Positions 22,416 through 32,383 of a stretch of 64,000 nt of DNA are shown here, piece after piece. Position numbers and translations under genes: made by a program. The first letter of the stretch is position 1; every line of letters starts with the position of its first letter. The DNA is from Euptelea pleiosperma. Its lineage: Eukaryota; Streptophyta; Magnoliopsida; Ranunculales; Eupteleaceae. The DNA lies in NCBI GenBank assembly GCA_035048495.1, contig CM068552.1, positions 29,638,154-29,702,153 of the forward strand, written 5' to 3'. Below the pieces are notes generated by a model. The model was not told the DNA's origin. It saw only the letters and a program-made list of their open reading frames with translations, and searched no databases.

Positions 22416-24082
22416 TGTAACGAATATTTTCATATTTAATTTGGCAAAGATTTCATTGGACGTAAAAACATTCTTGTAACCATTCCTACGAGCACTAGTG
22501 TAGCGTGAAGATGTCGTGGTACGCTTACTTCGCCAACTACGTGAAGACTAATAGACAGAGACAGCAAGAATCAGATGGTTGACGACAGGAGTCATCTGAG
22601 TAACTGCCGATTTGTCAGTTAACAATCGTGTACGCTCGATTAGGAAGTTATGTGACTTAGTGGCCATAAAAATTGGTTAAAATGAACAAAATATAATGGT
22701 CAAACTTAGTCATTGGACAGACCCAAGTCAAAGTCAATTTTATTGACTAGTGTGAAAGTCCAATCGATTGGAAATACTGTGTAATCGATTGGACACTACG
22801 AGGCAGAAACATAGTTGAGCCCAATCGATTGGAAACACTGTGTAATCAATTGGAGACTATGGGACAGAAATCTTTCTGAGTCAAATCGATTGGAGACTTT
22901 GATTAATCGATTGGAGTCTTTGGGACAAGAAGTTATAAATGTCAAATCGATTGGAGACTTTGATTAATCGATTGGAGCCTTCGAGATAGAAAGTTATATA
23001 TGTCAAATCAATTGGAGATCCCTGTGCAATCGATTGGAGCCTTCGGAATAAAAAACTTATTGAGCCCAATCGATTGGACACTTGTCCCCAATCGATTGGA
23101 CATGGCCCAATCGATTGGACCAAGTGTACAATCGATTGGACTCTGAACAGAATCGGTTATATCATATCCGAAATTTATGGTTCCATTGTCCCACGTTCCA
23201 CACGACTCAGGGTCTTGGTATTCTATAAATATACATTTTCTATGCCTTCTCTAAACACACACAAACACACAGAGACACAGAGTGACTCAATCTTCAAGAA
23301 AGAGAAGTAAAGGTTATATTTATCAGAGTATCCAATTCGAAGAGCAAAAAGCTTGTTTTCATTCACATCTTGTGAGCTTGTTCTCTTCTCGATCAAAGCC
23401 AAGTGCTTGATCTTAACTCAGCTTAGGTTTTCCACTTCTATATTTAACCTAGTAAGCCTAAGAGTACCAGTGTGTCTCAAATACCTTTTGAGCAACTTGG
23501 GGTTCAGGGTGTACTGAATCCTTCACCTTCTACAAAGGCAGGAGTGTTGAGAATTAAGATTGGAGGAGCCGATCAAAGGAAGGTTTCGGGTGTACCAAAC
23601 TGAACAAGCGGATAAGGCTTCTTCGCTGGAAGGGCGTGCATGGATTCGTGGCATTGATTCAGAGGACGTGGACGCATCGGCAGTGAGCCTTAGCTAAGGT
23701 TGTATGCTGTATTTGCAACGGTGCTGCGTAGGTAAACTTTGTTTCATTTAACTTTTCAGTTAGTGATACTTTCCGTCTGGACGTGGTCCCGTGGTTTTTC
23801 CTTGGCGAAGGTTTCCACGTAAAAATATCTTGTCTTGTGTGATTATTTGTTTATGTTCCACATTATATCTTGATTAGATCAAACGATAAAAAGACAATAT
23901 ACCACGGAGGTATATTTGATTTGAGTCGATTGTGATAATCCTTTTCAAACAACCAAGGCATGAGATTTTATCCCCATACCATAGACCAGTAAAACTGTAT
24001 AGGTATTATTAAATTTAAATACCTAATCAACCCCCCCCTTCTAGGTATATTAAGTTAAAGAGAACGGACCGGTGGAATTTCA
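22416..24082 (+). mobile_element. Solo LTR of copia-type family S (S1), duplication AAACT
   Basis: 1667 bp, TGTAACGAATATTTTC to GGAATTTCA, flanked by AAACT at 22411-22415 and 24083-24087. It holds the block GATGTCGTGGTACGC (about 22510), fourteen CAATCGATTGGA-type sites (22760-23141), a TATA box (TCTATAAATA, 23222-23231), CTTGGCGAAGGTTTCCACGT (about 23801-23820) and CCCCCCTTCTAGG near the end, traits I associate with Sirevirus-like copia LTRs. No internal sequence remains. Confidence 0.9.
22760..23141. repeat. Array of fourteen CAATCGATTGGA-type palindromes
   Basis: The core AATCGATT is palindromic. Copies recur every 19-48 bp; in several cases two lie exactly 21 bp apart (for example 22761 and 22782). 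Most variants are single C-to-T type changes such as AATCAATT. Confidence 0.85.
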
Positions 24083-24311
24083 AAACTCACCCATTATCAC
24101 CACTCTCACCCTTTCATTAGTTTCTTACAATTTTCTGTTATAATTATTCGTTAATGCACTAACCCGGCTAATCCTGAGTGCGGATCAACATCCAACACCA
24201 ATCCCTATACAATATCTCATATTTTACAGGATTAAAGATTCGGATAATTATCAAATTTTGTTGATTCTAGGGTTTTCATAACCGACGACACGGAAAAACC
24301 CTAGCTTGAAA

Positions 24312-24325
24312 TGGCATCGTTGCTG
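24312..24325 (+). promoter_or_regulatory. Primer-binding site of A4
   Basis: TGGCATCGTTGCTG lies two bases after the LTR end. Athila elements usually have a TGGCGCCGTTG-type site that pairs with tRNA-Asp; the CG-to-AT differences fit decay. A6 keeps only TGGCAC (57150-57155). Confidence 0.65.
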
Positions 24326-26077
24326 CTCAGGTGTACGGGAGTACGAAAAGGAACGTAGATAACAGAATCGGAAAGTTGCTAAACGCGGCAAGCTCAAACT
24401 TGGAAACTTTCCATTCTTTATTTTTTTGATATTTTTAACAGACTTTAATTACTATTTTTAATGCCCCGGATGGCCAGATGCAAAGTTATAATAGTTTAGG
24501 AATTTCTTTGATTCCATTTTAGGACTTACCTGCTAGATCTTGTTCTATGGTTTTTTAGAAACCCTAGATTAAGTGCTAAATTCAAAAAAAAAAATTAGGA
24601 TTTTCATTCTCTACGGATTTATAGAAGATCACACACGGTGAGTTTCACTTTTTGGAACGTTTCCACAATTGTGAAATCCAGGAAAATTAGGATTTTCATA
24701 CTTGAAACATTCCAATTTGAGAGAGTTTCTATCTTTAGAAATCCTCTAAAATTAGAAATATATGAAAAAAGAAAACATCCAAATTTAGCAGGATTCCCAT
24801 ATTGGAAACATTCTAAAATTGAACGAGATTTACATATCTTAACTTTCTTGGAAGGTTTCCAAAATTCGGGAAACAATTCAAAATTAGAAATTTTCCAATT
24901 TAGAAATTTCTAAGTTGGAATTCCAACTCGAATTAGGATACTAATTCACACTTGCCTTAATTAATTGTTTGTTCTGTGCACCTTAAAGAAAGGCAAGAAC
25001 CTTCCATATCCAATCTCAAACCTAGACCATTAGATCACATCAACAGAAACACGATCCAATGTGGGTAAGGAGCGGAAGCTCAAAGTGGTGGACTCGAGCC
25101 CAAGCCCATTGGGATACCCCTCCCTAAACCACGGAAGCGACCCCGTGGCGTGGCCCACGAGAGGTAAGTTACTTCCTCGCCTTGAGTGCGATACGATGTT
25201 ATTGGGTGAATCATTGCCACTTGTCTATTTACTTTCGCATACATATTATTCGACTTGCGTGGCGTGGCCGTTAATAATTGAACATTAATCTAGCAGACCC
25301 AGCTCCTTCTAAAACTGGTGGGATTTTTTCACCCACCTCATCACTCCAGCTACATTTGATCCCGATGATCCATCTTTAATAAAAAGAATCAAGAGCTAGA
25401 GCCACAATAGATCAGTGTTCTAGGACACCCCTTCACGTAATCTTTCTATCCATCCCAGGTCGAATAAGTCCACGAGTGCAGGTTCCTACTGTCTAACACA
25501 CCCATAGGTCCCTACTACTCAAGTATACCGAGTTCGTCAGTGACATCCTTGGTTCTTTGATTGGTCTGCTATTTGTTGGGTTAGGAATACGCACCAACCC
25601 TAGCTTAATCCGAGGGAACACTCTTCTTAAACACTTGACCAATCCGGTTAGTTTGGGACGTATTTAAGTCAACTATTGTATCGCACGTCTGTCTAGGCTT
25701 TGGATTGCCTTGTTGTTGACTAGAGTTAGTACTAAAGGATCCACTCTGAAGAGTGTAGCCTTGTGAGAACCCAAGAGCGATAAAGTTCGTCCGGTGATTA
25801 AATAGATAAACCAGTAGTCCGCCCAATGGCATAATCTACCTTACCCAACAAACTAACAAGATAAATTTTCAAACCTATACTGACTTGTTTTAGACATAGG
25901 AATATCTTGTTTGCTCTATGTGCATCAGTTAGGATCGCCACTCTAGTGTCTCCTTTTTGACAACTTTTGCCAAAGTATCGGGCTTGCTTTTTCAAGCAAA
26001 AGCCCAATTGGACCCGTCCTAACCTTTGACTGATTCGATCTGAGAGTCAGTCTACTGCACCCCTCTATTGCCTCGAA
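24326..26077 (+). other. Untranslated leader of A4
   Basis: No coding region recognised. 24590-24915 is an AT-rich stretch with many GGAAAC/TTTCC and AAAATTAGGA-like words. A splice-donor-like GAGGTAAGT occurs near 25160. The rest is mixed sequence without repeats elsewhere in the window. The gag start follows at 26078. Confidence 0.45.
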
Positions 26078-26879
26078 TGGCAGATGAAAGGCCTCTGTAT
26101 GAGACCTACTACAGTTTCAGTGAGAATCTAGGTAATAATTCTAATCAATGGTATGGCAATTATGCGTATCATTATGACACTCCAATCTCGCAGACTTCTC
26201 TGGGGTATGACAATCACGGAGATCCGAATCTGTAATCTAGGAACTTAAAAACTCAGTCTCTGCCCTTAGTGTACAGTCTAGCAGCCTGTGCATAATTTCA
26301 ACTCTGTGAGATATTTTCCTCCCATCCAGGAAGAGGTCTGTAGCTTCAGTACATTTCAATCTCCGATGCAGACCTCCTATGACAACACTTATTATTCGGA
26401 CAATAGGAGTCACCGTAACTGATATTCGCTCAAAAGTGCTTATTTTAAGCAATTATCCTTTTAGCGTTATTGCATTCTCCTACATAAAATACTCTATTTA
26501 CCTACTTTTCTACGTAAGAGTCTCTTCTGTTGCGTAGAACACACTTTTCTGGACGAAATGGTATATTTGCATGCATTAAACACATTTTTGGAAGTCTAAA
26601 TATTAAGCCGTTCTGATAAAGTCTCATTACGCGCTTCTTCTGTCGCAGGAAACCCCGATGGGACGATTCTCGAGACTTGTGGGCCCAAATCGATCATGAA
26701 AGCCCATTATCAAAGTTTAAAGAGCCCACATGATATGACTAGAAGATATGGGCCAAATATGGGCTGAATAAGAGGACCAAAAAGCCGGCCCAAAGAACGA
26801 AGAGAGCAGGAGAGCCAATGACCAAGAGACGGACCAAAGCGTTTAAAGCCACATGAGTCAGCAAAGAATGATAGTCGAC

Positions 26880-26948
26880 TCTACTGGAGAAGCGTGAGGA
26901 TGGTCACAGTGAAGACCAGGGTTCCAGACCCTCCACCAGTGCTTTTTT
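26880..26948 (+). other. tRNA-like module, degraded (LTR-e)
   Basis: The A-box region is eroded (CTACTGGAGAAGCG). The B-box GGTTCCAGACC with T-stem GGG/CCC is kept at 26920-26930, followed by TTTTTT at 26943-26948. Confidence 0.45.
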
Positions 26949-27379
26949 CCATTTTTTTGATACTTTTTCTCTCATCTCTTCTTATTTTCTCTCTCTCTTC
27001 ATCTCTCAATCCTCGAATCTACTGACCTAATCCCAGAACTCCTACCCATCGGCTCTATCTCATCTCCCTTAGCTTTCTGACCATTGGATCTTCCATCGGA
27101 CCATTGGATCTTGAATCGGACCGTTGGATCTCTCTAGATCTGTCGATCTACCAATCTAAGCCCCAATCAAGTCACCATCCATCCGATCGCCATCAAACTG
27201 TCTGTCACATCATCTTGTGAGATTATGGACATCATCAATCCATACGGGCCAATAGCCGGGCCCATCTTCATCGACCCGCTGTCCGACCAGTTAGTGGACC
27301 CCGCGAATTTCAAAATAATTTTAATTAAATGGGGGGTCCACTAATTGGGGAGATTCCCCATAGAAAAGTAGGTTTTTAC

Positions 27380-27391
<12 letters not shown>

Positions 27392-27410
<19 letters not shown>

Positions 27411-27413
27411 TAT
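27392..27413. repeat. (AT)11 microsatellite
   Basis: A pure AT run after a 10-nt A run and before a T run, inside LTR-e only. Confidence 0.95.
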
Positions 27414-27441
27414 TTTTCTTATTTTTTTATTTTCAAAAATC

Positions 27442-27467
27442 CCCTATTTCCATTAATGGAAATAGGG
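27442..27467. repeat. Perfect 26-bp palindrome
   Basis: CCCTATTTCCATT is followed directly by its own complement. It lies just upstream of CTTTAAAAGGAG, the TATA-like site of LTR-e. Not present in the other A LTRs. Confidence 0.9.
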
Positions 27468-29470
27468 AAGCTTTAAAAGGAGAAGGCTAGGGGTTCGTTC
27501 GAACCCTAATCCCTCTCCCCTCTCCTCCTCTCCTTCCCCCTATCCTTTCCCTTCTTCCCCTCGTTTTTGGCCCCATCTTCCTCCTCCTTTCTTCTTCTTC
27601 TTTTTTTCATCTTCTTCATCTTCTTCCTAACGTTCTCGCCGGAGTTGCAGGTTGCAACTCCAGCCATCACCTGCACGACCCCATCATCTTATCCCCTTCT
27701 CTTCTTCTCCTTCTCGTCTTCTTCTTCGTTTTCTTCTTGCAGGCACAAGGGCGAACCAGCGCCTGCAACGTGCAACGCTTGCTGCCCCCACCTGCACATC
27801 GCCGGAACTGCAACTCCGGCGAACTCTGTTTAAACCAGTGACCTGCACCACTCTACCAACTCACGATCTAGTTGCATCGTGTGTTCACAACCCTACTCCA
27901 CCCATCAGCCAGCATCCTTCACAATCATCCATCCCTGCTGCTACCTCACCTCTCACAAGTTGCTGGAATCACCGGTTTCATCATCATTAGAGGTCTCCTC
28001 TTCAAGTGCAACCAGTGGCTCATCATTCCACTTTTGTCCATGCGCTGCGACTAGCATGCCTCCAGAGTGCAAAATCCAGATCGGCTTTTGACCTGCTACT
28101 TCTCCCCACGCTGAGGTCTTCCACGTTGCATGCTCTCAACAAAAACCCCACGGGTTGCAGCCCGGAATGCACCACCGCCTGCTGCTCACATCGCCTCCTT
28201 GCTGCTGCTCCCTTCCACCACCGTCAGCCACCAGCTTTCAACAACGTGCACACCAACGTGGAGGAGTCCTTGCTACCTCCATTCTCACCATAGCCGCCGG
28301 AAGTTCCATTGCCACCATCACCAGCCGCCGTCTTCAAGAGGTCGTGATTTCTATTCTGGGTGAACCACACCCCATGTGCAGCAACAAAGCGATGTACACC
28401 TCCTCTTTCCTCTGTTGGACCCATGTCCATTAAGGCCGAACCACCTCTCACCATTCCCATGGCCAATTCTCTCCGGTGACTCCAATAATTATCAAGGTAG
28501 TTGTTCTCTCTCTCTCCATTCTCTCTCTAGGATCTCTCTAGTTCTCTTATCTCTCTAGGTATATCTCTCTAAAACTCCATTTCTCTCTCTAGAATCTTTA
28601 GGTATTCACCATCTCACTCTACTTTTTCTCTCTAACTCTCTCTTCTTTTTCTCTATCCTCTTAATTTCTCTTCTTGTGTTCTTGTTAAGTTGTTATTTTT
28701 CCTTTTCGATAAAAAAGTTGTAATGACATTAGATTGAATTGAGTTAATCTTTGAATTTTTAATTAAGGTGTTCATTTTCTGATTATTTTAAGCAATTCCA
28801 CCACTCTCATCTCCCCATGAATTCTGGCAATTTTCATATTATTTTATGTTCTTATTTGCGCTAATCCGACTAATCCCGAGTGCGGATCGACATCCGACAC
28901 GAATCCCTATACAAATCTATCAATTTTGCAGGATAATCGGATAAAAACTACAAAAATGTGTTGAAGTTAGGGTTTCCGTAAACAACGACGCGGAAAAACC
29001 AACTTTCAGTAACTTTGGTTGGGAACAGTCTGCTCTCCCACAGCAACTATCATAGGATAATTATCCTTCCGGGTTTCATCAAACCAATAGAGAGTATGAT
29101 TGGCAATACTCGCAATCTCAGTACCCGTCATATCCACAGAATGACTATTATGATCTTTAGTGGGCCCCTCAGGATTTCCAGAATTAGTAGCTAGTCCTAG
29201 AATCCACTCTACCTTATAACTTTCATACTCAGTCGGACTACAATCAAGAGTTAGCACCTCAGCTACCCTTGGTTGAACTGCCTCAGTTGGTTACTAAACC
29301 TAGTCTAGAGGATCTTCTCTTTTAATGCATAACCCAGCAACAATAGTATTTGCAACCCCTAGAGCGACAACAACAACAATCCATGGAGAGCTTTGAACAC
29401 ATCTAGGTCAGTTAGAATCTGAGAGCAAGGAAATCCACTTCCCTAGCCAACCGATAGCCTATCCTGAGGA

Positions 29471-30300
29471 GAATGACATGGCCACTGTCTATGAGGAGGA
29501 GTCGCTACCCATGCACCAGAACTGGAATTTCCAAGAAGAAATAGAAGTTGTTACCACCCTTAGATCAACCCAGAGTATTGAGGAGCCAGTGTATCCCTAT
29601 TCGGTGCCTTTAATAGCACCAAATCCTGAACTTACCTCAGAGCAACCTATTTCTCACTCTACCTCTGCTAATCCTGAACTTACCTCGATCTTCTTGACAC
29701 TGAGTTGTGTCTCGCACATAAGATCCCAATTGTCCTAGACTTACCAGTCCACACTACCCTTGGAGTGTACAACAATAGTGATGAGCGAGAGTCTCCATCT
29801 ATGGTGCCCTTACAGGCAACCACTTCTACACCGAGCACAAAGATACCCATGTCCATCTCTATCTCTAATGATTCTATCTTTGCACTAGAGGCAGACATTC
29901 CTACCATTAAGCCTTCTCTAGAAGATGGGACTCCAGCTGTCCTGGACCTACCGTTCCCTACCGAGGATGAACACATTGAGTGTAGGGATTGGAACATCCC
30001 TATCGCATTAGGAAACCTCAAGGAAGGTCAACAGTTTTCACCCGGCACCCTATATCGATATTGTCGATGACCCATGTGCCGTAGAGAGTTTACTTCAGGA
30101 CTCTCCTAAGAAAAAACAATCCCAGTGTCAAAAACACTTTAAGCCTGACTTCATTCCGAAGTTAGACAATTATGGTATTACGGATCTGTAGGAGTCTGCT
30201 CCATTCAGATACCTTCCTACTAAACTCAATGAGTTTTCAACTCTATTAACCACGGCCAGAGAACACCCTTCTACCCTCCTCTTAATTCTCACAGAGTAAA
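29471..30300 (+). pseudogene. Gag-protease linker and protease remnant of A4
   Basis: 29478-29700 carries the linker signature EIEVVTTLRSTQSIEEP (A2: VTTLRSGRAVD) and two NPELTS units. Protease pieces follow: LDTELC and IPIVLDLP (about 29694-29745, and again IPIALGN near 30000) with CRDWNIPIALGNL (about 29983-30020) as the usual end. The catalytic loop is not found. 30200-30300 matches the start of the protease-RT linker (FRYLPTKLNEFSTLLTTARE in pieces), after which pol is absent. Confidence 0.6.
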
Positions 30301-30821
30301 TTCGATCCCTCCCCGTTGCACTCAATGCTCTTTCACATTTGTTAAGAGCACTTACTGTCTTTCTCTCAGTCTACACTGAGAAATACCTATTCTACACTGG
30401 TATACCTAGACAAGGGATAGGATAGCTACTTTTGTTCCACCTTAGGTGTCAGGCAGACTGTAAATTCACTCAGTCTTCATTAGTTTTAACCTCGTTGGGG
30501 GTACTTGATATACCCCTATCATGTCTGGCTGAAGGCGTAAAACTTAGCACTTTCGGAAAGGCAATTCTGATATTCCTAGAGTACATGAGTTTCATGTATT
30601 TGTTATTACTGTTATATTTCTGAAAATGTAGGTACAATCATTCTTTCGATCATCAGGTACCACACAATGTCGAGTTTCTTCCGACATGGTAACATCCTCC
30701 CTAAACCTTTGCATCATCATTTCTAATTTTTCATCATTTTATGTCCCGATCATGAGCACCGAAGATGGTGCTATATTTTGGTTGGGGGTGGATTTTTACC
30801 AAAACTCATGTTTTCATTTTG

Positions 30822-30852
<31 letters not shown>

Positions 30853-32371
30853 AGGCATGGTGTTTTCGGGTGGTTTCCAATGATTTTCTTTAACATTTTT
30901 TAAAAATGCCCTGACCGATGAATAGCTGAAACTTCCATTAAGTCCTTTTGTAAAGGATGTCATCTTTTAAAGTGTTACATGTTAGCTTTGAGTCAAGCAG
31001 TATTACAGTGATTTCAAACACTTAGAAAAACTCAGACTCAGCACAAATTGTATACTATAAACATTAGAGTCATTCTAAGTTTAGATTCTCTAGAGACCCT
31101 AGAATATTTGAAAAGACTTAACCCAGTGAGCTTTTGAGCATTTCATCATTTCTGAGGGTTATACAATCATTCTGAGTCCCAAGATGACTCACTAGTTCTT
31201 CATTCCCAACTTATTCCATTGCCACATCTCATTAATTTTTGCCTTTGTCATAGAACTTAGAGCAACATCAAAAAAATTAATTAATTTGGATTTTTACGAA
31301 AGAACCTTCTCTATATCCCTTCGAAACATTATAGATGCAAGTGCAAACCCTGAAAAATGATGTAGGCCATCTTTCTAAACCTATCAGACCTTTTTAGCTT
31401 ACCTAAAATCTTCACCATTAGAAACTTCTTCTAGCATATCACTGAAACCTTTCCTTGGTGGCCCATTCACCAAGAACCAAGCCCAAAATAAGAAATACAT
31501 TACCCTACTTCCGTAGAGGATATAAAAGAATGATTGGTATGGGTACACCATGAAAAGAAAATCAAAAGAAAAGAAAGAAAACAAGTGGAGCTCAAGCTGA
31601 AAAGAAAATGCACCGAAAAAAGGAAAAGCTAAAAAGAAAGCAGAAAAATGTGTTGAGCTATCTCAAAAAAATCAGAAAAAGAGAAAAATAGGAAAGAGGA
31701 AGAGAAAAAGGGAAGAAAACTGATGTTATACCCTCAGGCAAGTTGCAAAGAAAAAGTTGGGATATCCTCTCAGAATTTTGAATCCTTATGTATCCTTATT
31801 TTTCTAAAACTATCCCAAGCCTCAATACAATCTAGTAAAGCCCTACTTGATTCTAGGTTAGTATAATCATGAAATATGAAGAATGGAGAAAAGAAACTAT
31901 AGAGTTTGATCCGACGTTACCAAGCGATATGATATTCTGAATTTCTATAGTCCTTCCTTCAAAATAATATATGTGAGATATTTGTCCATTCTTATCAACC
32001 TATCTCCTCACATATCACTTGAGAGAAAAGTAGTAAAAACCATTTCGTAGTGATTTATTTTCGAGTGACTCACAAGTAAGTTTTGATGTCGAAGCATAAA
32101 ATCTTAGAGGAAAATCTAGAATCTTTACTATTGGTTGATGATAATGTTAAGCACACACACACACTGAGTCTGACTATTCTAGGTCCTATTTATCAGTTTG
32201 TAGTCTTGCTAAAATCTTTCGACTATCTGCTAGCTTGTAACTATTTTCATGCATCCTTCAAATTTGACAAAGCGGAGTTTTCTCTAAGTTAATGAGCAAA
32301 AGTGTGCAGCATGTGCCTGGCCCATTTTAGCTAATTTTTTCACACTAATTGCCAATGATTGGGAATATGCT
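30300..32371 (+). other. Post-pol block and noncoding 3' region of A4
   Basis: 30300-30450 is unassigned. 30490-30800 matches the block after A1 integrase, including CGTTGGGGGTACTTG and TTGGTTGGGGGTGG (about 30778-30791). The rest parallels 3901-5380: an 18-nt A run (about 30828-30845), a purine-rich tract (about 31550-31720) and a CA block (about 32150-32163). No gene seen. Confidence 0.6.
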
Positions 32372-32383
32372 AGTTGGGGGTTG
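32372..32383 (+). promoter_or_regulatory. Polypurine tract of A4
   Basis: AGTTGGGGGTTG lies directly before the LTR start, one base different from A1. Confidence 0.8.

Larger units (their letters stand above)
20033..24309 (+). repeat. 5' LTR of A4 (LTR-d), interrupted by S solo LTR
   Basis: It starts TGATATCCGCTC and ends near CTAGCTTGA before the PBS; about 2.6 kb without the S insertion. TACGTA sites lie at 20094 and 20125, the tRNA-like module at 20478-20553, the TATA box at 21287-21300, a donor-like GGTAAGT at 22165-22171, AATAAA at 22332-22337, the S insertion after 22415, the hairpin region at about 24178-24197 and an acceptor TTTACAG ending at 24229. The ORF at 21454-22134 spans poly-Lys and His/Pro-rich filler and is not conserved as protein in LTR-f. 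Confidence 0.87.
26420..29008 (+). mobile_element. Solo LTR of family A (LTR-e), duplication GTAAC
   Basis: 2589 bp, TGATATTCGCTC to ACCAACTTTCA, flanked by GTAAC at 26415-26419 and 29009-29013. It has a degraded tRNA-like module (B-box GGTTCCAGACC, 26920-26930), an (AT)n run (27392-27413), a perfect 26-bp palindrome (27442-27467), a donor-like CAAGGTAG (28494-28501), the family hairpin in perfect form (28880-28900) and an acceptor TTTTGCAG ending at 28931. The C-rich ORFs at 27567-28466 overlap in several frames and are shadows. Confidence 0.9.
26078..29470 (+). pseudogene. Gag of A4 (central domain deleted, split by LTR-e)
   Basis: It starts MADERPLYETYYSF at 26078, matching A2 gag, but stops at the TAA of PNL* (about 26233). 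It lacks the whole Retrotrans_gag domain: the sequence goes from QTSLGYDNHG straight to the C-terminal part (EEVCSFSTFQSP in frame pieces, about 26330-26370). LTR-e interrupts it at 26415-26420. It resumes at 29009 with the Gln/Tyr-rich tail (YPSGFHQTNREYDWQYSQ, about 29056-29110) and ends with ITQQQ and QPLERQQQQSMES (about 29330-29390). Confidence 0.72.

Noticed and set aside
22760..23141. CRISPR-like repeat array
   Set aside because: Eukaryotic LTR, 12-bp palindromes with variable sequence and irregular short gaps; no cas genes.
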